From JAXGMV01 sp040772085 (GTDB lineage Bacteria > Chloroflexota > Anaerolineae > Anaerolineales > Anaerolineaceae), in the NCBI GenBank assembly GCA_040772085.1, contig JAXGYU010000001.1, forward strand, positions 2,294,001 to 2,358,000: a stretch of DNA of 64,000 nt. Reading direction: 5' to 3'. This document shows positions 46,761 through 55,268 of this stretch, piece after piece. The notes below the pieces were generated by a model that saw only the letters and a list, made by a program, of their open reading frames with translations, had not been told where the DNA came from and ran no database searches. Positions within the stretch are counted from its first letter, which is position 1; each line of letters starts with the position of its first letter. A program made the position numbers and the translations under genes.

Positions 46761-48320
46761 ATCATCACCAATCCCAAGGCGTTTATTCCAGGGGATACCA
46801 TCGAATACAGTATTACGATCCGGAATACAGGGAATATCACCCTTGATAATATTATTCTTCTGGATCCTAAAGCAACACTTAATCCGAAACCATGCCCGAG
46901 TTTTAAGAACATCCTGGATCCAGGTGAAGAATTTACCTGTAATCTCAAGCATACGATCACGCAATACGAGTACGACTCAGGCAGCTACGACAATACCGCA
47001 ACGGCCGTCAGCGACCGGACGCCGCTCATCGGTTCGACCGCGATAGCCACATTTGATCTGACGCGCGATATGACCGTCGCAAAGACGGTCACCAGCCAGG
47101 GTCCCTATCAGGTAGGTGACACACTAACCTATGAGATTGTCATCACCAACAACGCTGCCGCATCATTAAATCACGTCATTCCCAACGACGATTATGCTGA
47201 GATCCAAAGCTGCAGGAGCACGGTTCCAGCGACACTAGGCTACAACACCAGTCTGATTTGCGACGCGACCCATGTTATCACCGTGGAAGATATCAACGCC
47301 GGCAGTTTTACAAACCAGGCATCGGCTTCAGCCCTCGAGCTGGAGACAAGTGTCTTCTCCGCGGAAGTTAAGGTTCCACTCAGCGCGAATTTGAGCCTGG
47401 AGAAAACAGTGACCAGCATAGGCCCATACCAGATCGGTGATAGCATCACCTATGAGCTGGTGGCTGAAACCATCGGCGATGTGATCCTGACAGAGGTTTC
47501 AGTTACCGATCTGGGCGCGATCATCGATAGTACGTCTTGCTCTTTGCCTGCCACACTGAACCCTGGTCAAAGCATCACCTGTCAGGCAGAACACCTGCTG
47601 ACGGCGGCAGACTTCAAGCAGGAAAATTACAACAACACAGCCATTGCGGATAGCCTGGAGACCCCGGCGATCACAGATTCGGTCGCGGTCAATTTACGCA
47701 ATGGGCTGCTGCTGGACAAAGTTGTGACCAGTTTCGGACCTTACGGCGTGGATGATACGATCTACTACGACATCATCCTGACGAATGCCAGCAAAGTCAC
47801 GCAAGAAAATGTATATCTGACCGATGATGGCGCGGACATCCTGAGTTGCGATCCGGCATTGCCCGGCTCGATTGTGCCAGGGGCAAAGGTGGTTTGCAAA
47901 GCGACGCATGTCGTCACTTCCTCCGAGTTTGCCACTGAGAACTATACCAATACCGCCTACTCTGGCAGCGACCAGAACACCCCCATCCAGGACGCGGTCA
48001 CAACCAGTTTGCTGACGCCTACCCTGACCTTCGCGATGAGCGTGCGGGAAGCCACATACTCATTCGCCGGGCAACTGCTGCATTTCACATATCGAATCAT
48101 GAACACCGGCGTTGGCACCGCTCACGAGGTGCGCGTGACCGATTCGCTCAAGTCCGCGATTACATGTCCGAGTGATGTTCTGGCACAGGGAGCGGAAATG
48201 GTCTGCACGGGCGTTTACGCGGTTACTTCCCGGGACATTGACCTAGGGCAGATCACCAACACAGCGACGCTCAGCAGCGTCGAAAATCTGTCTGTGACCA
48301 CGTCGCTTTCACTGAATGCC
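42825..48320 (+). repeat. array of 17 DUF11-type Ig-like repeats
   Basis: I count seventeen repeats by their opening motif: PELSIDK, PSMSLTK, PDLRLDK, PSVSLLK, PSLALTK, PILNIVK, PGILVEK, LTFTK, PNVEITK, PAVTLTK, PGVTVLK, PKLDITK, PSLFLD(stop), MTVAK, LSLEK, LLLDK and a diverged last unit. Most carry VGDxITYxxxxTNTGN-type strands and a pair of Cys. The units are diverged at DNA level, so the array is old. Confidence 0.8.
46758..46760 (+). other. in-frame TAA interrupting the DUF11/sortase gene
   Basis: The codon at the conserved Lys position of the thirteenth repeat is TAA, one base from AAA. Reading continues in the same frame on both sides with full repeat similarity. It is a nonsense change, a sequencing or assembly error, or a readthrough site. 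Confidence 0.85.
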
Positions 48321-48884
48321 CTCATTATCGAAGAGGAAGAGGAACTGTCGTCGGCGCTCAAGCTGGATCCGCTTAAGATTCCTCAGACCGGTTTTGCACC
48401 GGGGGTCGAGACCAAGCTCCCGCCGCTTGAAGATTCCAGAGCGTTTCATGAGACTGGCGGTGTTCAACTGCTGATTCCCAGGCTGGCTCAGAACATGGAA
48501 GTTGTCGGGATACCCTTTGAAGAACATTCATGGGATGTGAATTGGCTGGCATCCAGAGCTGGCTATCTGGCCGGCACCGCTTTTCCGACCACGCAGGGCA
48601 ACAGCGTGATCGTTGGTCATGCGGTTAATGCCTGGGGTAAGGCGGGTCCGTTTGCTGACCTGAAGTCGCTGAGCTGGGGCGATCAAATTATCGTGCAGGC
48701 TTTCGGCGGCGAGTACGTGTATGAGGTCAGAGAGAACAAGGTCGTGGCGCCGCAGGACTTCTCGGTACTGGACTACAGAAACAACACCTGGCTGACCCTG
48801 ATCACCTGCAAAGACTTTGATCAGGCGACCGGAGAATATCTCTCCCGCGTGGTTGTTCACGCGGTGCTGGTCGAAGTTCGCTAG
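47070..48884 (+). CDS. C-terminal part of the DUF11 surface protein with IPQTG motif and sortase domain
   Basis: This is the in-frame continuation of the preceding gene. The frame really resumes at 46761; the ATG at 47070 is only the first Met and has no ribosome site. It holds the rest of repeat thirteen, four more DUF11 repeats, an acidic linker, the sorting-like motif IPQTGFAPG (48378-48404), and a sortase domain of about 150 residues. Catalytic residues are visible: His in VIVGHAVNAWG (48618-48620), Cys in LTLITCKDF (48807-48809) and Arg in YLSRVVVHA (48846-48848). The fold looks closest to class E/F sortases. No C-terminal membrane anchor follows. If the TAA is real, this part is not made. 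Confidence 0.8.
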   Translation: MTVAKTVTSQGPYQVGDTLTYEIVITNNAAASLNHVIPNDDYAEIQSCRSTVPATLGYNTSLICDATHVITVEDINAGSFTNQASASALELETSVFSAEVKVPLSANLSLEKTVTSIGPYQIGDSITYELVAETIGDVILTEVSVTDLGAIIDSTSCSLPATLNPGQSITCQAEHLLTAADFKQENYNNTAIADSLETPAITDSVAVNLRNGLLLDKVVTSFGPYGVDDTIYYDIILTNASKVTQENVYLTDDGADILSCDPALPGSIVPGAKVVCKATHVVTSSEFATENYTNTAYSGSDQNTPIQDAVTTSLLTPTLTFAMSVREATYSFAGQLLHFTYRIMNTGVGTAHEVRVTDSLKSAITCPSDVLAQGAEMVCTGVYAVTSRDIDLGQITNTATLSSVENLSVTTSLSLNALIIEEEEELSSALKLDPLKIPQTGFAPGVETKLPPLEDSRAFHETGGVQLLIPRLAQNMEVVGIPFEEHSWDVNWLASRAGYLAGTAFPTTQGNSVIVGHAVNAWGKAGPFADLKSLSWGDQIIVQAFGGEYVYEVRENKVVAPQDFSVLDYRNNTWLTLITCKDFDQATGEYLSRVVVHAVLVEVR

Positions 48885-48925
48885 CAACATTCAACACATT
48901 ATTCAGACGTTCAAATAATTGCGGT

Positions 48926-49011
48926 TACTGCGCCTCGTGCACGCCAACTTCAGGAACCTCTCGTTGGCTTGAAACGTTATTGGTTCAGGAAAATGGAGTA
49001 GAGGCGCAGTA
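48926..49011 (+). ncRNA. candidate structured RNA element
   Basis: An 11-bp outer stem (48926-48936 with 49001-49011) encloses a 6-bp hairpin (GCCAAC 48943-48948 with GTTGGC 48963-48968) whose loop GAACC (48954-48958) can pair with GGTTC (48982-48986) as a pseudoknot. It lies in the 222-bp gap before the glycosyltransferase gene. I match it to no known riboswitch class. Strand is assumed from the neighbouring genes. Confidence 0.35.
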
Positions 49012-49106
49012 GATAAATATGCCTTTTCTCCTATAGCGACAACCTGAATCGACTGTTCCCTGACAGTTATAATTATCCGCGGCTGATTACACGTTGAGGT
49101 TGTACT

Positions 49107-50291
49107 ATGGCAAACTTCTTAAGAAAAAAGAGATTCTTGATTCTGACCGGCGACTCCGGCTTCGGTCACCGGAGCGCCGCGAATTCGATCGCAAAAGCAA
49201 TAGAGACGCATTACCCAAGACAGGCAAACACCGTTGTTTGCAACCCTTTGGCTGAGAGCGGCACACCGTTCTTCATTCGTAAGGGTGAAACGGACTACGA
49301 TAATAATGTTATCAATCACGCTGGGTTTTACCGCTTTGTTTACGACATCAGCAATTTAAAAACAACCAGCGTTCTGATCGAAAACACCGTCGCGCTTCTG
49401 TTACAAAAAAATATTCAGGACCTGATCAATCGCCATCACCCTGAGGTGATCGTCACGACCAATCAATGGTTCAACGCGCCTGCGGGCGCGGCGATCACGA
49501 AGTTGAATATCAACCTGCCGCTCTTCACGGTTGTCACTGATCTGGCCGATCTGCACCTCTTGTGGTTCAGCAGCCTGCCAGACCAATACTATGTTGCTTC
49601 AGATCAGGTCAGACGGGAAGCGATTGAGAACGGCGTTGACGCCCGTAAGATCGCTGTCAGCGGCATCCCTGTCGATCCATTTTTTGCTGATGATAATCGC
49701 GCCAAAGCAGAAATAAAACGTGACCTGGGGCTTGACCCTGGAAAAACCACACTGCTGTTTATCGGCAGCAAACGTGTCCGGGGCGCATTGCCTTATCTTC
49801 AAAGCCTGAATCTGGTGCGCCATAATTTTGAACTGGTCGCGATTGCCGGCGGCGATGATGATCTCTTCTTCGAGCTGACACAACAGCGCTGGACTTTTCC
49901 GATTCACATTCGCAATTTTGTGAACAATGTTCCGGAGTGGATGAGAGCCGCAGACGTTTTGATCACCAAGGCGGGCGGATTGGTCGTCTCGGAGGGGATG
50001 GCAGCGGGTTTGCCAATGGTGCTGATCGATTATTTGCCCGGTCAGGAAGAAGGCAATGTGAAATTCGTCCATGATCGGGGCGTGGGCATCCTGGTTAAAT
50101 CGACCTCAGAGTTTGAGCGGATATTGAATGAATTGCTCGCGCCAGCCAGCGAAAGCATGGCTCGCTACGCCCGTAACTCGCGCGCTGCGGGGCATGCTGA
50201 TTCGTCGATCAGGATAGCGACTGACATGATGGAAGCCTCAAGCAAGCCGATCGCCAGAAAGATGTTTTCCTACTGGAGAGCCTTCAATTAG
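49107..50291 (+). CDS. MGDG-synthase/UgtP-like diacylglycerol glycosyltransferase
   Basis: A 394-residue GT28-family protein. FLILTGDSGFGHRSAANSIAKAI is the N-terminal motif of the MGDG synthase and processive diacylglycerol glucosyltransferase family. WMRAADVLITKAGGLVVSEGMAAGLPMVL is the C-terminal UDP-sugar-binding motif, and GQEEGNVKFV follows. It should transfer a sugar from a UDP-sugar to diacylglycerol, making membrane glycolipid, at the inner leaflet. There is no membrane helix. The next gene begins one base after its stop, so the two are coupled. Confidence 0.88.
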   Translation: MANFLRKKRFLILTGDSGFGHRSAANSIAKAIETHYPRQANTVVCNPLAESGTPFFIRKGETDYDNNVINHAGFYRFVYDISNLKTTSVLIENTVALLLQKNIQDLINRHHPEVIVTTNQWFNAPAGAAITKLNINLPLFTVVTDLADLHLLWFSSLPDQYYVASDQVRREAIENGVDARKIAVSGIPVDPFFADDNRAKAEIKRDLGLDPGKTTLLFIGSKRVRGALPYLQSLNLVRHNFELVAIAGGDDDLFFELTQQRWTFPIHIRNFVNNVPEWMRAADVLITKAGGLVVSEGMAAGLPMVLIDYLPGQEEGNVKFVHDRGVGILVKSTSEFERILNELLAPASESMARYARNSRAAGHADSSIRIATDMMEASSKPIARKMFSYWRAFN

Positions 50292-50861
50292 ATGAGCGCC
50301 CTGAACCAGGTCAGCAGCCAGAAGTGGCGCAAGATCATCCCACTGGTTGTGATCGGTATTCTCGGCATTGTGATCTCACTCAATTTTGACATCGCGGAAT
50401 TGAAAAGTTTCTTCGACGCCAACGAAAAATTGGGCTGGTTAATTTTTCTCGGCTTCTATGTCATTCTCGGTTTTACAGTTATCCCGTCAGAGCCTGTAAC
50501 GCTGCTGATATTCGCCTGGAAGGGGCCGGTTTACGCGCTGATCTTCGCGGCATTGGGCAATACACTCGCCGCATTGACTGAATACTATATCGGCAGGAAC
50601 ATTGGTGACCTGGCGGATTTCGAAGAACGCAAGGCAAGGCTGCCTTTCAATCTCGGCAAATTGCCCGTATCATCGCCGATTTTTCTGCTCGCTGTCCGGA
50701 CGCTGCCCTGGTTGATGCCTAAACTCGTCAGCGTCGCGGCAGGGGTGTACCGTGTCCCGATGTTTACCTTCATCTGGACCTCATTGCTGTCCAACCTGAT
50801 CGGCGCCGTCATGATTGTCGCTGCCAGCAGCGGCGTGCTGAAATTGCTTAACAGGGGATAG
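50292..50861 (+). CDS. VTT-domain (DedA/TVP38-like) membrane protein
   Basis: A 189-residue membrane protein with about five helices. FTVIPSEPVTLLIFAWKGPV and the re-entrant region GNTLAALTEYYIGRNIG followed by RTLPWLMPKLVSVAAGVYRVP are typical of the VTT/SNARE-associated superfamily. These proteins scramble or flip lipids such as undecaprenyl phosphate and phosphatidylethanolamine. It directly abuts the diacylglycerol glycosyltransferase gene, which suggests flipping of a glycolipid or its precursor. Confidence 0.87.
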   Translation: MSALNQVSSQKWRKIIPLVVIGILGIVISLNFDIAELKSFFDANEKLGWLIFLGFYVILGFTVIPSEPVTLLIFAWKGPVYALIFAALGNTLAALTEYYIGRNIGDLADFEERKARLPFNLGKLPVSSPIFLLAVRTLPWLMPKLVSVAAGVYRVPMFTFIWTSLLSNLIGAVMIVAASSGVLKLLNRG

Positions 50862-50919
50862 GGACATTTCGATATACATGAATGAACACTCGCGATCGAA
50901 AGCCCGCTCAGCTTGTACT

Positions 50920-50928
50920 TGGTATAAT
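50920..50928 (+). promoter_or_regulatory. extended -10 element before the GGDEF gene
   Basis: TG-G-TATAAT is a perfect extended -10 box, 112 bp before the GTG start at 51041. There is no good -35. Confidence 0.45.
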
Positions 50929-51040
50929 CAAATAAGTATAAAAACTGGATAAAAATTGTCTCAATTTTGCATAATTTTGATATATTAAATAACGAATACG
51001 GACAAAAACGTTCAGCGGTACTTTACGTGAGGTTTAGCTC

Positions 51041-52246
51041 GTGCAATATCGAAAAATCCAACGCTACATACTAATAGTTCTTGGTTCGATTGTTGTTCTG
51101 GCACTGCTCACCGTCCCCAGTTATATGTTTTACCTCAGTGTTAAAACAATGCTCGTTGGCGAAGCGAAAAAAGAGGCTTCGAGCGTAGCGATCAGCATTG
51201 CCGCCTTTCTAAGCTATGACAGTGACAACTATAAAAAGCTGATTGATGTCAAGGATTATGAAGCTGGTTCCTATGATCACGACTACTACATGGAGATGTT
51301 GTCGATCTTCAAGGGAATCCGTGAATCCATCAATGCTGATTATGTTTATACAGAAATGCCGATTTCTGACACGGAGGCGGTTTATATTCTTGACGGCGAG
51401 CCAATGACCTCGGAGGATTTTTCCCCAATTGGTTCGGTTGACGCGTTACAGGAGGAGGAAACTCAGGTCATCGAATCTGGCGTTCCCATGGCTACTGATT
51501 TGCTTTCGGACCCGGTCTGGGGCACATTCATCACCGGTTTCGCGCCGATCAAACACAAAGATACAGGTGAATTTCTCGGTCTGGTTGGCGTAGATTATTC
51601 AGCGGAATACATCAATACGCTGCTCCTGCGCCTAGCGCGGATCCTGGTTGTCATCCAGCTCATCGTGACTATTCTGCTGCTGATTGTTGTGGCTGCTTTC
51701 ATTGACCACCGCAACAGGCATATCAATGTTGACTACCTGACGGGGTTGAAAACAAAACGCAATTTCGAAGCGGTCCTGAAAGACCTGATGTCGAATTCCG
51801 CGGCAACAAAACATCCATTTTCTATCATGATGATGGATATTGACAATTTCAAAACCATCAATGACGAGCATGGTCACCTGATTGGTGACAGTGCCCTAAA
51901 GATCGTTGCCCAGGTCATCCATTCCAACACACGCAACGGTGATTTTGGCTTCAGGTTCGGCGGTGATGAATTTGCTGTTCTGCTGCCGAATACCAACGCG
52001 GCCAGGGCTGCAGAAGTCGCGGTGCGTATCATGCGCAGGTGGCAAAATGAGGCGATTATGGTCAATAACCAGCCGATTAAACTGACAGTCAGCATGGGCA
52101 TCGCGCAGTGGGAACCGGGTAAGACGGCTGCTGAAATCGTGGACGCGGCAGACGAGGCACTTTATGAATCAAAGCGCCTGGGGAAAAATCACGTCTCTGT
52201 GGCGGGTGGAGGCTCACACCCAATTGCTGAGAGATCTGAAAGCTGA
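51041..52246 (+). CDS. membrane diguanylate cyclase
   Basis: A 401-residue protein starting with GTG. It has one helix at residues 8-32, an extracytoplasmic sensor of about 160 residues (CACHE-like, with the repeated YDHDYYMEML and YVYTEMPI elements), a second helix near 195-220, and a GGDEF domain with intact GGDEF at residues 307-311 (FRFGGDEFAVLL). It should produce cyclic-di-GMP. It is the third GGDEF protein in 23 kb. It converges on the GT2 gene, whose stop is 2 bp away. Confidence 0.9.
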   Translation: MQYRKIQRYILIVLGSIVVLALLTVPSYMFYLSVKTMLVGEAKKEASSVAISIAAFLSYDSDNYKKLIDVKDYEAGSYDHDYYMEMLSIFKGIRESINADYVYTEMPISDTEAVYILDGEPMTSEDFSPIGSVDALQEEETQVIESGVPMATDLLSDPVWGTFITGFAPIKHKDTGEFLGLVGVDYSAEYINTLLLRLARILVVIQLIVTILLLIVVAAFIDHRNRHINVDYLTGLKTKRNFEAVLKDLMSNSAATKHPFSIMMMDIDNFKTINDEHGHLIGDSALKIVAQVIHSNTRNGDFGFRFGGDEFAVLLPNTNAARAAEVAVRIMRRWQNEAIMVNNQPIKLTVSMGIAQWEPGKTAAEIVDAADEALYESKRLGKNHVSVAGGGSHPIAERSES

Positions 52247-52248
52247 GA

Positions 52249-53292
52249 TTACCACCAGATAAAAACGAGAGTTAAATATTTCAAGATCAGGAACAGCGTG
52301 TCAAAGACGACGTGAGCCACGCTTGTCACAAGCCCCGCGCCGGTTTGCCCATAGTCCAGACGGTGAGTGTTCCCGAGAATTAATTGTCTGTCAGTCACCT
52401 GTCTGATCGGCTGCGTCTGCCTGTACATTGAGTTGATCAGCGGACGATGCTCCCGGAGCCAGCGATAGGCTATGGCTTTATTCCCGAGATGTTTCCGGTC
52501 TCTGAGCAGCATGTACCCCCAGGTGACGAGCTCTGCCGTAAATAGGATGGGCAGCATGAAGAGCAGCGTGGCGCGGCGGTAATTTTTCCCCAGCATATAG
52601 TAGCGGTGACTTTCCTGAAGGAAGGTCTTGTTCGGACCGAACGTCAGTTCGTAGTCGTGATTGACCAGTGACGCGGGTTCATAGACAATCGATTTACCAG
52701 CCAGCCGGCAGCGCAATGATAGATCGCTGTCTTCCATATATAGGAAGATGTTGTCGTCAAACCCGCCGATGTGCTTGTAAAATTCGGTGCTGATGACAAA
52801 CGACGCGCCTGAGACGGCGGTGACCGTCGCTGACTCGTCATGGTTCGTGAGGGGGTCACCCATGCCGCGGCACATAGTGAGACCAGAAACATGCATGTCA
52901 TTGCCGGCAGCGTTCATCGTCTGCGGCTTCCGCCTGAGTACCAGGCGCGAGGTGACCATTCCGATTTTCGGTGAGCTTTCCAGCCTGGTAATCAAAGCGT
53001 CCAGCCAGCCCTCGGTGAGTATCGTATCAGGGTTGATGAAAGCCAGATATTTGCCGGACGCCTGAGAGACGCCCAGGTTATTCCCGCCGCTGATGCCCAG
53101 ATTTTTATCAGAATTGATCACCTTGACCCAGGGGTAATCACGGGGCAGATCTTCCTGGTGTCCTTCAGGTGAGTCATTATTAACCAGGATAACTTCATCC
53201 TGGTCAGAGAGGGTTGGTTTTAAGGAATTGAGGGTATCGAGTAAGAGCTGATATCGGTTGTAATAGACGATGATGATTGATGCACGCGTCAT
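52249..53292 (-). CDS. GT2 glycosyltransferase, rhamnosyltransferase (WbbL) type
   Basis: A 347-residue GT-A fold transferase with SIIIVYYNRYQLLLDTLNSL, the nucleotide-sugar Asp in VILVNNDSPEG, GGNNLGVSQASGKYLAFINPD (DxD position NPD), and FLYMEDSDLSLRCRLAG (catalytic ED). The C-terminus carries one or two hydrophobic stretches, including LFLILKYLTLVFIWW. It probably adds a sugar to a lipid-linked cell-wall or capsule glycan. It lies 11 bp after another GT2 gene in the same direction. Confidence 0.87.
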   Translation of the reverse strand: MTRASIIIVYYNRYQLLLDTLNSLKPTLSDQDEVILVNNDSPEGHQEDLPRDYPWVKVINSDKNLGISGGNNLGVSQASGKYLAFINPDTILTEGWLDALITRLESSPKIGMVTSRLVLRRKPQTMNAAGNDMHVSGLTMCRGMGDPLTNHDESATVTAVSGASFVISTEFYKHIGGFDDNIFLYMEDSDLSLRCRLAGKSIVYEPASLVNHDYELTFGPNKTFLQESHRYYMLGKNYRRATLLFMLPILFTAELVTWGYMLLRDRKHLGNKAIAYRWLREHRPLINSMYRQTQPIRQVTDRQLILGNTHRLDYGQTGAGLVTSVAHVVFDTLFLILKYLTLVFIWW

Positions 53293-53303
53293 GATGTGTC
53301 TGA

Positions 53304-54242
53304 TTACTCGCTGCTGTCATTCGTTTTTTCGCGTGGATAGTAGCCGACCAGCCAGGCGCGTATGGAGTGCAGGGTGATGCCGGTCGAGAGCAGGGAGAAG
53401 CCAATCAGGATCAGGAGTAGGGTCAGCATGGTATAGCCGGTCGCAAGCTGCTGCACTTCGCGGTAGCGCTGGATGACGTAAACGCCCAGCAACACACCTG
53501 CCAGCATCATCAGTGATCCGGGCAGACCGAAGAACAGTAACGGCCGATATTGACCGACCAGACTCAGGATGCCGTTCAAGACGCTGCTGCCCTGTGAGAA
53601 GGCGGAGCGTTTCTCCTTGCCGGAGTATTCAATGGTGATTGGAACTTCGACCATTTTCAGGCCATGCTCTTTTGCCAGAAACTGCATTTCGGATTCGACG
53701 GAAAATCCCTTCGAGCTGAAACGCATCAGGTTCATCGCCTTGCGTGAGAGCGCGCGATAACCGCTTTGCGAATCGCTGATGGAGATACCGGTCGGAAGGC
53801 TGGTGGCGGTATTGATCAGCTTATGCCCGACTTGCCGGTGTACGGGTGTGTTGGAGGTGTTGTTGAGATATCGTGAACCGACAACGATGTCAGCCTCACC
53901 GGCGACGACCGGCTGCAGCAATGCCGGCAGCTCTTGCGGCAGATGCTGCCCATCGGCATCGATCAGGACGACGATATCCGGGTTCAGACGCTTCAGATGC
54001 GACAGACCATTGTTGAGCGCCGCACCCTTGCCCTGATTCATGTCAAGCCGTAGTACTTCAATGTCGGCAGCCCGTGCGATCTCGCTGGTGCTGTCGGTTG
54101 AGCCGTCATCTACCACCAGGATCGTGAGCGGATATTGCTTAAGCGAGAGCAGGACACTGCCGATCATTTTGGCTTCGTTATACGCGGGGACCAAAACGGC
54201 GATGTTCAGATTTTCGGGGAAGGGTTGGACGGTACTGTTCAT
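53304..54242 (-). CDS. GT2 glycosyltransferase, polyprenyl-phosphate glycosyltransferase type
   Basis: A 312-residue protein like dolichyl-phosphate mannosyltransferase. AVLVPAYNEAKMIGSVLLSL, VVDDGSTDST, NQGKGAALNNGL and the DxD motif VLIDADGQH are visible, followed by QSGYRALSRKAMNLM. Two C-terminal helices (about residues 235-295) anchor it. It should transfer a sugar from a nucleotide to undecaprenyl phosphate for use outside the membrane. It forms a pair with the following GT2. Confidence 0.9.
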   Translation of the reverse strand: MNSTVQPFPENLNIAVLVPAYNEAKMIGSVLLSLKQYPLTILVVDDGSTDSTSEIARAADIEVLRLDMNQGKGAALNNGLSHLKRLNPDIVVLIDADGQHLPQELPALLQPVVAGEADIVVGSRYLNNTSNTPVHRQVGHKLINTATSLPTGISISDSQSGYRALSRKAMNLMRFSSKGFSVESEMQFLAKEHGLKMVEVPITIEYSGKEKRSAFSQGSSVLNGILSLVGQYRPLLFFGLPGSLMMLAGVLLGVYVIQRYREVQQLATGYTMLTLLLILIGFSLLSTGITLHSIRAWLVGYYPREKTNDSSE

Positions 54243-54351
54243 AATTTTTTGATTGGGTAGTTAGACCAATTATAAACTGACCAGCGAGAAATTAATTTCC
54301 AAACATTTGTCGGAGTAATACACTAATTTCAGAGAAATTGTCACATTCTGG

Positions 54352-54380
54352 TTGACTCTATGCCCGCGTTGATATATTAT
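54352..54380 (+). promoter_or_regulatory. promoter of the rubrerythrin-like gene
   Basis: TTGACT (54352-54357) and TATTAT (54375-54380) are separated by 17 bp, 45 bp before the start codon. Confidence 0.7.
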
Positions 54381-54424
54381 TTAACATACACACGTAATTT
54401 TAATTTAGACCTGACTGGAGGGAA

Positions 54425-54922
54425 ATGATGGCAAAGCAATGGGATGGTACTGAATTCTTTAAGATGATGGCAGATAATGAAAAGAACGTTGCAGTTTTCT
54501 ATCGCAAGCTCGCCGAAGACGCAGCAATTGGCGGGAAGTTTTTCGAGAAACTAGCAAAGGACGAAGACAGGCATTATAAAATCTATACCAAACTTCTTGA
54601 GAAACATTCAGCCAACAAAGGCCTCGAGGTCGCAATCACTGAGAAGCAGGGTCAGTATCTGGATCTGCTGATCGAGAACAATGGTCTCAAAGACATCGAC
54701 AAGGTTCTCAAGAAAGTTGCCAGATTAAAAGACAAAGACGCTGTCTTTGCGATCGCCGAACAGGCGGAACGTGATGCTGTGCTGTATGTTGAAGAACTGC
54801 TGACCCTCTACCCAGACAGCGCGTTAGCCGATTTCGGCATTGTGCTGAAGGAAGAGAAAGAGCATCTGCGACAGGTCATGGCTCGCAGGATGGAAAGCAA
54901 GCTCAACGTGCTGCGCCTGTAA
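54425..54922 (+). CDS. rubrerythrin-like (ferritin-like diiron) protein
   Basis: A 165-residue four-helix protein. The first half has NEKNVAVFYRKLAEDA and DEDRHYKIY, the second has EQAERDAVLYVEELL and EEKEHLRQVM, giving the paired E and ExxH iron ligands of the ferritin-like fold. It lacks the C-terminal rubredoxin domain of full rubrerythrin, so it may be a simple peroxide-scavenging or iron-handling protein. A second ATG directly follows the first; the GGAGGG site serves either. It converges with the microcompartment operon. Confidence 0.82.
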   Translation: MMAKQWDGTEFFKMMADNEKNVAVFYRKLAEDAAIGGKFFEKLAKDEDRHYKIYTKLLEKHSANKGLEVAITEKQGQYLDLLIENNGLKDIDKVLKKVARLKDKDAVFAIAEQAERDAVLYVEELLTLYPDSALADFGIVLKEEKEHLRQVMARRMESKLNVLRL

Positions 54923-54936
54923 TCTGACGATATATC

Positions 54937-54978
54937 AAACAAAGAAGAACCTGACAACAGTCAGGTTCTTCTTTGTTT
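54937..54978. terminator. bidirectional terminator between rubrerythrin-like gene and microcompartment operon
   Basis: A perfect 19-bp stem (54937-54955 with 54960-54978) has an AACA loop and T-rich ends on both strands. It is the longest perfect hairpin in the window and ends the microcompartment operon on the minus strand. Confidence 0.95.
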
Positions 54979-54989
54979 TTATCAAGGAA

Positions 54990-55268
54990 TTAGAAATCGG
55001 ATTCGGTATAGGTTGAATCGACAATAGCGACAATCAGCGAGTTTACGCAACCATTTGGATTGTTCGTTACCTGCCGGTTGCCGTTGCCTTCGCGATTGAT
55101 GATGACCACATCGCCAATGCCGGCATTGGTATTGTCCAGCGCGATGAAGTCATCGCTGATTTTGTCACCATCCATCAGCATGGGCTGAACCACCAGCATG
55201 CGCCGGTTTTTATAATCCGGATGGCTGATCGTCGTCACGACTGTGCCTGTCACGCGCGCCAGTATCAT
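54990..55268 (-). CDS. microcompartment vertex protein BMC-P (EutN/CcmL family), copy 3
   Basis: A 92-residue pentameric vertex protein. MILARVTGTVVTT at the start and AGIGDVVIINREGNGNR with IVAIVDS at the end are the EutN/CcmL pattern. It should cap the vertices of the polyhedral shell. Its ATG overlaps the previous stop by one base (TGATG). It is the last gene of the operon and the most diverged of three copies, with a longer NNPNGCVNS stretch. Confidence 0.9.
   Translation of the reverse strand: MILARVTGTVVTTISHPDYKNRRMLVVQPMLMDGDKISDDFIALDNTNAGIGDVVIINREGNGNRQVTNNPNGCVNSLIVAIVDSTYTESDF

Noticed and set aside
46700..47070. Frameshift in the DUF11/sortase gene
   Set aside because: The downstream part is in the same frame (46761 onwards), so only a stop codon interrupts the gene, not an insertion or deletion.
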